From a virus: a stretch of 23,949 nucleotides of DNA. The notes beneath the pieces were generated by a model. The model was given only the letters and a program-made list of their open reading frames with translations. It made no database searches and had not been told where the DNA came from. Below, piece after piece: positions 13,759 to 21,037 of the stretch. A program made the position numbers and the translations under genes. The stretch lies in IMG/VR virus record IMGVR_UViG_3300025896_001343, positions 1 through 23,949 of that record; one strand, given 5' to 3'. How positions within the stretch are numbered: position 1 is the stretch's first letter; every line of letters starts with the position of its first letter.

Positions 13759-14031
13759 CTATTCCTTCCCGAGTTCGTGTTTCACGCGACGTTCGGTGAT
13801 GCGATCAACGTGTCGGTGATGCAGGGTAAACAGTTCGGTCAACGTCTCGCGCAATGTCTCGATGGACTGGCCTTGAGAGGCTTTCAGCCATGCGTCGATC
13901 CAGTCCGACGTGGAGACGGGCACGCCCATGTCGAACGCCACCTTACGGTTCTCGTCACCCAAGATGAAGGTCAATGGGCAGAGAAAGCTGTGCCCGTCCG
14001 ACTGCCCGCAGTACTCGCACGCTACGCCCAT
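13759..14031 (-). CDS. Small protein with zinc-knuckle-like motif
   Basis: 90 residues from ATG 14029-14031. I prefer this start because CGGGAG lies 6 bases upstream; an ATG 15 bases earlier lacks a good site. Near the N-terminus are C5-x2-C8-x5-H14-x3-C18, close to a zinc knuckle. The remaining 70 residues are helical, ending in a charged, histidine-containing region (L-F-T-L-H-H-R-H-V-D-R-I). It overlaps the upstream gene by 10 bases. Such a knuckle could bind single-stranded nucleic acid or a protein partner; the structural-gene setting leaves both open. Confidence 0.6.
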   Translation of the reverse strand: MGVACEYCGQSDGHSFLCPLTFILGDENRKVAFDMGVPVSTSDWIDAWLKASQGQSIETLRETLTELFTLHHRHVDRITERRVKHELGKE

Positions 14032-14486
14032 TTGATCTCCCGCCATCTCGTGTTCAAGTACATCAGCATGACCGACTTGCCCTGAGCAATCGCGAGGTCA
14101 GCCCCGCTGAAGGTCAGAATGCGGTTCCGGTCAATGCTCGACGCGCTCTCGTTTTTCAACGTGATTGTCGCAGACCCAAGCACGAAAAGAAACAGGATCG
14201 TCGGCTCAGTCCGCGCCTGGAATCCCGTGACATTGATCGCGGTGGAACCGTCGAATCGCAGCACGGTCGAGAGCTTCGTGTCGTAGTCGTTCTGACTGAC
14301 CGTGGGTGACTGGATGATCTCTTTCGGGCACATCCGCTCGATCGCTTCGCGCACCCCGGCTCGCCGTGACGCCGCTTCATCATTCGCCACCAGCCACAGC
14401 GATTGAATGCCGTCCCGCGTGGCTCGACCCGCTTCGCGGTAGATGTAGTCAAATTCCGGCGAGTCGATCGTGAGCTGATTCGCCAC
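14022..14486 (-). CDS. Small beta-rich appendage-type structural protein
   Basis: 154 residues from GTG 14484-14486; no clear ribosome binding site precedes it. The N-terminal 55 residues are helical, and the rest is beta-rich. The end reads I-T-L-K-N-E-S-A-S-S-I-D-R-N-R-I-L-T-F-S-G, then a hydrophobic strand and Y-L-N-T-R-W-R-E-I. This resembles the terminal domain of many phage tail-fibre or receptor-binding proteins, where strand pairs close with a W-R-x-I-type sequence. It is separated from the nozzle gene only by the plus-strand homing-endonuclease-like gene, so both were probably adjacent before that insertion. Confidence 0.6.
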   Translation of the reverse strand: MANQLTIDSPEFDYIYREAGRATRDGIQSLWLVANDEAASRRAGVREAIERMCPKEIIQSPTVSQNDYDTKLSTVLRFDGSTAINVTGFQARTEPTILFLFVLGSATITLKNESASSIDRNRILTFSGADLAIAQGKSVMLMYLNTRWREIKWA

Positions 14487-14520
14487 TGGACTAATATGCT
14501 ACTTTCGCAGACAATAACGC

Positions 14521-15039
14521 ATGGGCCAAATCAAGGACATGACCGGATTGCGCTTCGGGCGTCTCGCTGTTCTGCGTATGTCGAGACGGAGAAATGGGAC
14601 GCTGGCGATGTGGTGGTGCCGGTGCGACTGCGGCAACGTCAAGACATACAACGGCTCCGATCTTCGCAAGGGACACTCCCGTAGTTGCGGGTGCCTCCAG
14701 CGCGACACCGTATCCGCGATTAGAGGGAAGCATCGCGATTGCGCTTCGGCTGAATTTCGGGCATGGGCCAATATGCTCACGCGCTGCTACAACCTGCGCC
14801 TTCCAGCCGCGAAACACTACTCCGGTCGCGGCATCGGCGTGTGCGACCGATGGCGACACTCGTACGAGAATTTCCTGGCCGACATGGGACGAAGACCATC
14901 CCCTGAATTGAGCCTTGATCGCATCAACAACGACCTCGGATATTCTCCGGATAACTGCCGATGGGCCACGCGCTCCGAACAGATGAAAAATCGTCGGAAA
15001 TTCAAGACGCCTTGGTTGAAGCACCATGCTAAGGATTAA
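14521..15039 (+). CDS. Free-standing HNH-like homing endonuclease family protein
   Basis: 172 residues on the plus strand, the only gene in this orientation. The N-terminal part has F-G-R-L-A-V-L then W-W-C-R-C-D-C-G-N and S-C-G-C, so C33, C35, C37, C56 and C58 form a zinc site. The centre has W82 and R-C-Y, G-R-G-I-G-V-C-D-R-W and F-L-A-D-M-G. The C-terminal block is L-D-R-I-N-N-D (132-138), Y-S-P-D-N-C-R-W-A-T, then Q-M-K-N-R-R. This is the common phage family of stand-alone, intron-associated-type endonucleases that spread by cutting alleles lacking them. Its last 11 bases overlap the nozzle gene tail-to-tail. No ribosome binding site is seen, which suits weak expression. Confidence 0.85.
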   Translation: MGQIKDMTGLRFGRLAVLRMSRRRNGTLAMWWCRCDCGNVKTYNGSDLRKGHSRSCGCLQRDTVSAIRGKHRDCASAEFRAWANMLTRCYNLRLPAAKHYSGRGIGVCDRWRHSYENFLADMGRRPSPELSLDRINNDLGYSPDNCRWATRSEQMKNRRKFKTPWLKHHAKD

Positions 15040-17050
15040 GGCTGGCACCGCGCCTCCGCTGAAGACCGGGTAGTATCTGGTAAGCCAACGTGAGTGCTTC
15101 GACAGCCCATGACCCAGTACTCAAGGCGTCACCAATCCTGAGCCTAATACCGGAGTCGTGAACGTAACGACCGTTGATGTCTGCGAACCGTGCTCTCATC
15201 TGCGAGGTTTCTAGCGCGACGTTGATTGTGTCTCCGTTGAATGTGAGAACCTCGTCGCCGTCTGCCGATGCTAGCGCATCCGTGCCTGGCGAGATCGTGA
15301 CGCTGCCAATCGCGTCGGCATTGTTCGGCGCATCTCCCTCCAACCATTCGACGGTGATGTCAACGTCCTGGTTCGTCTTAAAGAGGAGGTCAGCCCAACG
15401 GAATCGCTTTTGGTACGCCGGAACAGGTTGCCCCTGATCGGATACACCGTAGAGTGTCTTAGTGCACCATTGCGCGTCGAACCCGACTCCGTTGAACGTG
15501 TTCGAGTTCCACAGCTCGTAGGCGATGCCGCCCGCCGTCAGCGAGGACGAGCCACCGATCAGCACCGCCGCCTCAGTCGAAGTCTCCAACTGCACGGCGC
15601 TGGAGAATGTCCATTCGCGCTCGTACCAGACCCCCCACCGATAGTTCCAGACGACCGCTGTCGATGGCTCGGTCGCTGAGTCTGCCGCGAACATCCAGAC
15701 CACTTCATTGCGCGTCGTGTCGTGGAGCGCGTGCGTCTTCTGGCGCGACCCGTAGTTCAACGTCGCCGTCAACTCGCTCATCGGGTGCGAGATGATGATG
15801 TCGTTGTCGCCATCGAACAGGCGGATGTCTTTCAGCGGCGTGAAGTACGCCAGTGTGACCGTGGCCGTGGTCTGCGTCTTGCCGGTTTGATCGGTGTAAC
15901 GAGCGCCAGCCGGCAGTCGCACGATGGCGCGGTTGCTGACTGCGCCGGTCTGCGCGTTCGTGCGCGTCCGGTTGAAGTCGGTCGTATTGCCGATGATCTG
16001 TCCCGTGCCTGAGATCGTCCAGATGGAGCGTTCCTCGAAGACGGCGAGCATGCCTTCAAAGTTCCCGACTGCGCCCGTGATGAGATCGCCCTGCGTCTCG
16101 GCGTCCTGAAATTCGATGTAGTTGTCGGCGTAGACGGAATCGGGATCGCCCGCGTCCGAGTATGTGCCGCGCTGCGGGTTCGCGTCCGTGCGGAGCCACC
16201 ACATGCGCTGCTTGTGCGCGGTGCAGAGGTAGGCCGTGGGCGGGGCGTCTCCGTGTTCTTCGAGGGTGCGGTTTTCCAGAATCAACAGGTCTTCGTTGTT
16301 GTCCGTCACCGTCACGACCAGCCGACCGTCGATATAGTTCGAGAAGTAGAAGACATCACCCGTGCCGGTCGTTCGGTATTCTTCATAGCCGACGACCGTC
16401 ACGTCCGAGTCTGCGACCCACGTCACCAGCATCGCATCGCCTTCCAGCGACAACGCGGTTGACGTGAGCGATCCGGCCTTGCGCGTGCCGTCCGACTTGC
16501 GCGGAACAATCTTGACCTTGTAGGAGCCGTACAAGACGCCCGTGCCGCTCGCGGAGGTCGTAGGAGCCGCCTGCTGAGTCGAGCCTGCCGTGACAATCGA
16601 CGTGCCGTTCCACATGCGCGGAGCGACGACACCATTGGCGATGTACAGCTCCGTGCCGAACTGCGCGAACGAGCAGATCGAGTTGATCGACCCTGCGCCG
16701 AAGTCTTGGATGAACGTCCACGACACGCCTTCGTTCGTGGAATACCAGAGTTCGTATTCGTTCGTTGCGTCATCGAACGAACCGATCATCTGACGTACGA
16801 ACGATCCGCCTGACGTGTTGCGGTATGGGAACAGGTTCCGAATGCGCGTGGCCGAGCCGCCGCCCTGCGTCGTGACCGCTGCGCCCTGCGCCTGGTAGCC
16901 GAGAATCCGTCGCACGCGGGCGTACTTATCCATGTAGACATTGATCGACCCGCCTGACGAGAAGATGTCAGGCATGATGATCGAGTGAATGCCCTGCTGC
17001 GACCCCGCGAAGGAGTCGATCAACTGGATACTGAGAGGGACGCTGCTCAT
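15029..17050 (-). CDS. Probable tail nozzle / tail accessory protein (P22 gp10-like role)
   Basis: 673 residues from ATG 17048-17050, overlapping the upstream stop as ATGA. The protein is nearly all beta, with repeated strand-turn units such as L-Y-I-A-N-G-V, W-T-I-S-G-T-G, I-R-L-F-D-G-D and V-V-W-N-Y-R-W-G. These suggest a beta-propeller-like body, and a further beta domain lies at about 560-673. Size, fold type and its place after a probable adaptor gene fit the hexameric nozzle at the tip of short tails (P22 gp10, T7 gp12), but I see no decisive motif. The C-terminus is L-Q-R-R-R-G-A-S-L-N-P. Its last bases overlap the convergent homing-endonuclease-like gene. Confidence 0.6.
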   Translation of the reverse strand: MSSVPLSIQLIDSFAGSQQGIHSIIMPDIFSSGGSINVYMDKYARVRRILGYQAQGAAVTTQGGGSATRIRNLFPYRNTSGGSFVRQMIGSFDDATNEYELWYSTNEGVSWTFIQDFGAGSINSICSFAQFGTELYIANGVVAPRMWNGTSIVTAGSTQQAAPTTSASGTGVLYGSYKVKIVPRKSDGTRKAGSLTSTALSLEGDAMLVTWVADSDVTVVGYEEYRTTGTGDVFYFSNYIDGRLVVTVTDNNEDLLILENRTLEEHGDAPPTAYLCTAHKQRMWWLRTDANPQRGTYSDAGDPDSVYADNYIEFQDAETQGDLITGAVGNFEGMLAVFEERSIWTISGTGQIIGNTTDFNRTRTNAQTGAVSNRAIVRLPAGARYTDQTGKTQTTATVTLAYFTPLKDIRLFDGDNDIIISHPMSELTATLNYGSRQKTHALHDTTRNEVVWMFAADSATEPSTAVVWNYRWGVWYEREWTFSSAVQLETSTEAAVLIGGSSSLTAGGIAYELWNSNTFNGVGFDAQWCTKTLYGVSDQGQPVPAYQKRFRWADLLFKTNQDVDITVEWLEGDAPNNADAIGSVTISPGTDALASADGDEVLTFNGDTINVALETSQMRARFADINGRYVHDSGIRLRIGDALSTGSWAVEALTLAYQILPGLQRRRGASLNP

Positions 17051-17367
17051 AGCGTTTTGTAAATCGCGATGATTCGGTTTTTCAACTGCGCCTTCGTCAT
17101 CGTCGGCGCCGGAATGCACTCCCAGAGGGCCAGCGCGACGGCTTGCAGTTTCTTTTCGTTCGTCTCGCGTTGGGCTTGCTCATCGAACAGGACAGTCGTA
17201 GTGGGATCGGCATAGGCGTCGATCACAGGCTGCGCGGCGGCTTGCAGATTCGACGGACTCACGCGCCACGTCGCCTTGTTAGATGGGTCGCCAATCGACA
17301 CGCCGTCAATGGCGACGCCTGCGGCCTTGATCTGCTGATCGAGTCGTTCTGGAATCATCGCCACCAT
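17047..17367 (-). CDS. Small hypothetical protein between fibre and nozzle
   Basis: 106 residues from ATG 17365-17367, or 103 from ATG 17356-17358, which overlaps the upstream stop as ATGA; a GTG/ATG further upstream lies inside the fibre gene. The sequence is helical and polar: I-P-E-R-L-D-Q-Q-I-K-A-A-G-V, a short central beta or loop region, then E-T-N-E-K-K-L-Q-A-V-A-L-A-L-W-E. The basic end is L-K-N-R-I-I-A-I-Y-K-T-L. Small helical proteins after a tail fibre gene are often chaperones or connectors, but no family is recognised. Confidence 0.6.
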   Translation of the reverse strand: MVAMIPERLDQQIKAAGVAIDGVSIGDPSNKATWRVSPSNLQAAAQPVIDAYADPTTTVLFDEQAQRETNEKKLQAVALALWECIPAPTMTKAQLKNRIIAIYKTL

Positions 17368-18491
17368 GTCCCCATCAATCCACTCTGAATGAAGTTGGCC
17401 GACGCCCCGTACCACGTCGCGGTACCGGATGCCGACGAATACTCATTCCACGAGAAATAACTGTAGCCGACCGCTGGCACCACATTGATCGATGCGGAGA
17501 CTGGAGTGTTGTAGCCCACGTTGATCGACGCCATGCCAGATAGCAGGCCTGTTGACGTGTATGCCGACGTGGTGTTCTGGCCGATCCCGACGCTGGCACC
17601 GACGCCAGCACTGGTGTTGCTGAACACGGCTTTAAGGTCGAGCGCCAATGCCCGCTCTGCGACCCCCTGCACCACTTCTACCTGATTGGTCGTCGAGTTG
17701 TTGGCCTGCCGGATCGTCGCTGTGGTGTACGTCCACGAACCTGACTCGAAGCGCCGAATGACGGACGGCACCGCATTGTAGTAGTTGTACACGTGACGGA
17801 GACGTTCCGTGTCGTTGAGCTGTGATGCGGTGACGGTGCGAACGCTGCCGACATACCGCTTTCCAGTGGAGCCGGTGAGCACCAAGACGCCATTCTGGGT
17901 CGTTAAGGCAGTGGCGCGGTTCGTGTCGTTTGTCCACGCAGTAAGAGTCAACGCTGGCGTTCCGCTGTTGTAGTCAACAAAGGCGTCGTACATCTGGTTC
18001 GCGGCGGCTGGAACCGAGATCGACAGTTGCGCGATCTCCATCAACACCCACGTTGTCGCGTTGTAGAGCGCAATCCGATTCCCAACATACAGCGCGTAAT
18101 ACAGCGTGCCTGCTGCTGTGACATCCGTGACCGTGACCGGGGTGGCTGTCGTGAGCGTGAGACGCCCACACACGGCGCTCAGTGGAGTAACCACACCCCA
18201 CGTCGAATCACCGCGCAATGCTGTTCCGATGTTCGCGGTGCCGCTGCCGAGTCTTGCTGTCGGCACGGTGCCTGACGCGAGGTTTGATGCGTTCGTGTAG
18301 TAGGTGCCCTCCTGACCGTCGAGTAAATCTGCGTCAAGGTTCGCGACTTTCGCCGCACCTGAGACGACGAGAAACGGAGACGACGCCCCGAGGTCGAAGG
18401 TCTTCTGGCCGGTGATGGTTTGGGAGTCTTCAGCCTTGAGCAGCGTCTTACCGCTGAGACTCGCCGTGGTATTGAGAACCGTGACGGACAT
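17355..18491 (-). CDS. Tail fibre-like structural protein
   Basis: 378 residues from ATG 18489-18491. Residues 15-90 hold the fibre hallmark pattern: Q-T-I-T-G-Q-K-T-F, N-L-D-A-D-L-L-D-G-Q-E-G-T-Y-Y, then N-L-A-S-G-T-V-P-T-A-R-L and L-R-G-D-S-T-W. These repeats form trimeric shafts in many phage fibres. The rest is beta-rich, with Thr, Ser, Asn and aromatic residues and the ending S-G-L-M-G-T-W-W-R, consistent with a receptor-facing domain. A strong AAGGGGG ribosome binding site precedes the gene, partly within a small hairpin. It likely helps determine host attachment. Confidence 0.75.
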   Translation of the reverse strand: MSVTVLNTTASLSGKTLLKAEDSQTITGQKTFDLGASSPFLVVSGAAKVANLDADLLDGQEGTYYTNASNLASGTVPTARLGSGTANIGTALRGDSTWGVVTPLSAVCGRLTLTTATPVTVTDVTAAGTLYYALYVGNRIALYNATTWVLMEIAQLSISVPAAANQMYDAFVDYNSGTPALTLTAWTNDTNRATALTTQNGVLVLTGSTGKRYVGSVRTVTASQLNDTERLRHVYNYYNAVPSVIRRFESGSWTYTTATIRQANNSTTNQVEVVQGVAERALALDLKAVFSNTSAGVGASVGIGQNTTSAYTSTGLLSGMASINVGYNTPVSASINVVPAVGYSYFSWNEYSSASGTATWYGASANFIQSGLMGTWWR

Positions 18492-18498
18492 GGAGCGA

Positions 18499-18515
18499 CT
18501 TCCCCCTTAAGGAAG
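18499..18515 (-). promoter_or_regulatory. Hairpin overlapping the fibre ribosome binding site
   Basis: On the minus strand CTTCC (18511-18515) can pair with GGAAG (18499-18503) around TTAAGGG. The AAGGGGG ribosome binding site of the fibre gene is split between the loop and the 3' arm. Five base pairs give modest stability, so partial masking of translation is possible but unproven. Confidence 0.35.
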
Positions 18516-18544
18516 ACAGGGACAGTGCGAGTCGAACACGGGTC

Positions 18545-19171
18545 TTACAGAACGACGCCTGACTCTAACAGTTGCAGGAGCTTCGACAGTTCATCATCTC
18601 CCGCGAGTTGATCGACCGATTCGTCCTGAATCGGTGCGATACGCCTGCGCGGGCCTTCCGGCGCTTGAACGGGAAACGCCTCATTCGCGGCGGCGACGTA
18701 ATCGTACGGCTCGGACTGCTGCGACGCTCGCGCTCCACTCCCGGACGACTGCACGGGTGTCTGCGCTTGCGATTGATACGTCGTCTGTGGCTGCGTCGTC
18801 AGCCACGGCTCGAATCCATTCTGTCCGCTCCAGTGTAGAGACGAATCAGCGGACGCGGCGGCTGGCGTTGCGCTTCTTCCGATCGACTGCAACTGAGACA
18901 ACGGAGCATAGCTGCCATTCAGCATGTAGGCCGGCGTCTTTGACGCGGTGCCGTTTACGCGAGGGAGCGTGCTGCCCGCTTCGTTGCCTGGCGTCAATCC
19001 GCTCTTGTCGTACGGGCTGGCCCCGGCTTCGTTCGTGTACGGATTCTGAGTGTTGTTCGCGGCGGCGTACGCCGCATTTGCGGCCCAATCTTTCGGGCCT
19101 TGCGCGACACCCATCGCATCGATGGGCACCCAGTCTTCGTTGTACGAAACGCCGTTCCAGACTTTACCCAT
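18545..19171 (-). CDS. Disordered protein with A-P-E-G-P-R-R-R-I motif
   Basis: 208 residues from ATG 19169-19171 with GAGG 4 bases upstream. Apart from an N-terminal segment (V-W-N-G-V-S-Y-N-E-D-W-V-P), it is rich in Ala, Ser, Gln, Pro and Asn and looks unstructured. A-P-E-G-P-R-R-R-I lies at residues 170-178, followed by the acidic D-E-S-V-D-Q-L-A-G-D-D-E-L-S and the helix K-L-L-Q-L-L-E-S-G. This C-terminal layout matches the gene at 11720-12502, five genes away. It sits between two fibre-type genes, so it is probably a tail- or virion-associated linker; function unknown. Confidence 0.62.
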   Translation of the reverse strand: MGKVWNGVSYNEDWVPIDAMGVAQGPKDWAANAAYAAANNTQNPYTNEAGASPYDKSGLTPGNEAGSTLPRVNGTASKTPAYMLNGSYAPLSQLQSIGRSATPAAASADSSLHWSGQNGFEPWLTTQPQTTYQSQAQTPVQSSGSGARASQQSEPYDYVAAANEAFPVQAPEGPRRRIAPIQDESVDQLAGDDELSKLLQLLESGVVL

Positions 19172-19177
19172 ACAGCC

Positions 19178-20029
19178 TCAATAGGCGAAGCAGATGTACG
19201 AGACGATATCTGACGCCACGAACGCAGTTGCCGCACCCGTGGAGACGGTCTGCCACTGCAACGTCGCTGCTGTGGTCGTGGACGACTGCTGCACCATGTG
19301 TAAATTGGCGCGGTTCGCCGCTGCTGCCGTGATGTTGTTGGAATAGCAATTCCAGCCCGTCGTGGCCGTGGGCATAGCGAGCACGATCGTCGTCGCCGTG
19401 CCGCCCGTGCCGACGTTGACGCGGCCCGTGATGCTTCCGTTCGTCGTGATGCTCGGTGACGTGCCAGCCGAGGTCACAGTAATCGCGGTCGAGGATGCGT
19501 AGATGACGTTCGCCACCCGCATTGAGCCGCCACCACCTACGAGGTTGAAGCTATCGCCCGTGGCGAGCGCCAGCACGTCTGCGGCACCACGCGACAGCGA
19601 CACGTCCGACCATGCCAACGCCAACGTGTCCGCGAGCAAGTGCTGAGTCGCTGAAGTCGTGACCGCCAGCGATCCGCCGACGCACGTCACCGCTGACGGC
19701 GCGGTTCTGACCGCGAATCCGGTCGTCAGTTTCGCTGCACCGCTATAGGACGGCGCGGAGCAATCCGTGTCGAGAGTGCCGATCATCTGGCCGGTCAACG
19801 TGAACGTGCCAGCGCAATTCAGATTGCCAGATGCGTCCGCGCAACACTTTTCCGTGCCGTTGGCGCGAAGGCTGAGAATCTTCTGCCCCGATGCCGTCTG
19901 GTCGATGATGACGAGCGGAGCCGTAGGGCCGCTCTTGACCTGCATCGAGCCGTTGACCTGATCCCATTGCTGCGCGTACGCGGGGCTGACCGCGAGCGCG
20001 AACAGAATCGCGATGAGGATGCGCTTCAC
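19178..20029 (-). CDS. Fibre-like protein with cleavable signal peptide
   Basis: 283 residues from GTG 20027-20029, with GGGAG 7 bases upstream; a longer in-frame start would lie in the preceding gene. Residues 1-19 are a classic Sec signal: K-R, a hydrophobic core (I-L-I-A-I-L-F-A-L-A-V) and the site A-Y-A before Q20. The mature part is beta-rich and Thr/Ser/Gly-rich, and contains phage appendage phrases (G-A-A-D-V-L-A-L-A-T-G-D, T-G-W-N-C-Y-S-N-N-I-T). It holds seven cysteines, three of them in C-C-A-D-A-S-G-N-L-N-C, suggesting disulfides formed outside the cytoplasm. It could be a decoration, a tail spike exported before assembly, or a surface protein of a lysogen. Confidence 0.7.
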   Translation of the reverse strand: MKRILIAILFALAVSPAYAQQWDQVNGSMQVKSGPTAPLVIIDQTASGQKILSLRANGTEKCCADASGNLNCAGTFTLTGQMIGTLDTDCSAPSYSGAAKLTTGFAVRTAPSAVTCVGGSLAVTTSATQHLLADTLALAWSDVSLSRGAADVLALATGDSFNLVGGGGSMRVANVIYASSTAITVTSAGTSPSITTNGSITGRVNVGTGGTATTIVLAMPTATTGWNCYSNNITAAAANRANLHMVQQSSTTTAATLQWQTVSTGAATAFVASDIVSYICFAY

Positions 20030-20030
20030 G

Positions 20031-20351
20031 TCAGTTCTCCCACATATCGACGGAGACGCCATCGGCTGTTGACACAACGGTCGTGCCGATGCGAGCGCGG
20101 ATGGCCCCGAACGGCCCTGTGCCGCGCCACGAGTCCTGACTGTTCGCCGCCGCCCAGGTGAGCGTGGTCAAGTTCGACCAGGTGCCGGCGTAGTTCGCGT
20201 CTGACGCGCATTCCAGAATGACGCTGCCTGCGGACGTGCCGGTCGGCCACTTAACGAATACGGCGAAGTGAGACGACCCGTTCAGCGGAGTCGCCGCACC
20301 GCTTCCCGTCAGAACGTTCGTGAGCAGGTTGGTGACTTTCAGTGCGCTCAT
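20031..20351 (-). CDS. Small beta-rich structural protein
   Basis: 106 residues from ATG 20349-20351, overlapping the adaptor stop as ATGA. It is composed of short strands separated by polar turns (F-A-V-F-V-K-W-P-T-G, S-V-I-L-E-C-A-S-D, A-I-R-A-R-I-G-T-T-V-V-S-T) with Trp at several turn positions. The pattern fits a single beta-sandwich decoration or tail-appendage domain. No catalytic residues or zinc site. Directly coupled to the adaptor gene and next to the signal-peptide fibre gene. Confidence 0.6.
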   Translation of the reverse strand: MSALKVTNLLTNVLTGSGAATPLNGSSHFAVFVKWPTGTSAGSVILECASDANYAGTWSNLTTLTWAAANSQDSWRGTGPFGAIRARIGTTVVSTADGVSVDMWEN

Positions 20352-21037
20352 GTCGTGTGTATCCGTGAATATTGACGGCTCTGTGGCCGCTGACGGGTCG
20401 GCTTCCGCAACATGCCGATCACGGGCGCGTACAGTCTGGTCGCGAGCTTTTCAACGGTGTCGCTCGGGTCGTCGATGCCGATCTTGAGGTATTCGACGGC
20501 GACTGCGGCCATCGGAGTCGCGACTTGATCGGGATACTCAAACGTCTGCGTCCGCGTGGTGAGATCGGTCTTCGCGACCAGCCCGTAGGCTCGCAGCGTG
20601 TAGACCTGATCGGGGATCGGACTCCAGAACAGGTATTGCCGGTTCGTGTACGCCTGTGTCGGCGCTCCGAATCCTTGCGGCGTGTATCCGATGATGCCCG
20701 ACAGCCACGGCACTGGCGCGGCGTACGACTGACCGCCCACGTCCTGAATGATGCGGACTTCCCACGCCGGCACGTTCGGCGTAACTTGGGTATTCATCAT
20801 CCACAGCGTGTCGAGACGCAACAGCGATGTGGGCCACGTCGTGTATTCCTGATTGGCCGTGGTCGTAATCGTGGAGATGGTTCCGAGCGTATCCGGCTGA
20901 TTCGCGAGGATCGCTTCAAAGGCATCCTGCGCCATATCAAGGGCCGTGATGCAACGTGTCTCGTCCGCGCCCCCGACTGCCGTGTCGAGTTCGTTGTCGA
21001 ACACCTGCATCTTGCCCATGATGGTGGCGACGGTCAC
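20348..21037 (-). CDS. Probable head-tail adaptor protein
   Basis: 229 residues from GTG 21035-21037, overlapping the upstream stop as GTGA. Helical N-terminus (A-T-I-M-G-K-M-Q-V-F-D-N-E-L, C-I-T-A-L-D-M-A-Q-D-A-F-E-A-I) and C-terminus, with a central beta insertion (T-T-A-N-Q-E-Y-T-T-W-P, L-R-L-D-T-L-W-M-M-N, Y-T-L-R-A-Y-G-L). This helix-sheet-helix plan with Y/W-rich middle is typical of podovirus adaptors that form the ring under the portal (P22 gp4 or T7 gp11 role). Its place between capsid and nozzle genes supports this. Exact family not established. Confidence 0.6.
   Translation of the reverse strand: MTVATIMGKMQVFDNELDTAVGGADETRCITALDMAQDAFEAILANQPDTLGTISTITTTANQEYTTWPTSLLRLDTLWMMNTQVTPNVPAWEVRIIQDVGGQSYAAPVPWLSGIIGYTPQGFGAPTQAYTNRQYLFWSPIPDQVYTLRAYGLVAKTDLTTRTQTFEYPDQVATPMAAVAVEYLKIGIDDPSDTVEKLATRLYAPVIGMLRKPTRQRPQSRQYSRIHTT

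Noticed and set aside
7098-14486. A possible tape-measure protein among the large late proteins, which would imply a long-tailed phage.
   Set aside because: None of the large proteins has the extended uniform coiled-coil length, and no tail tube, tail assembly or baseplate genes are nearby; the order fits a short-tailed phage better.
14491-15048. A 185-codon minus-strand frame opposite the homing-endonuclease-like gene.
   Set aside because: The plus-strand frame carries clear family motifs and zinc cysteines, while the minus-strand product has none.
18525-18539. Minus-strand GTGTTCGACTCGCAC resembling a tRNA T-arm, a possible tRNA remnant or attachment site.
   Set aside because: Only three of the five T-stem pairs form, and no anticodon or D arm precedes it; the upstream sequence is coding.
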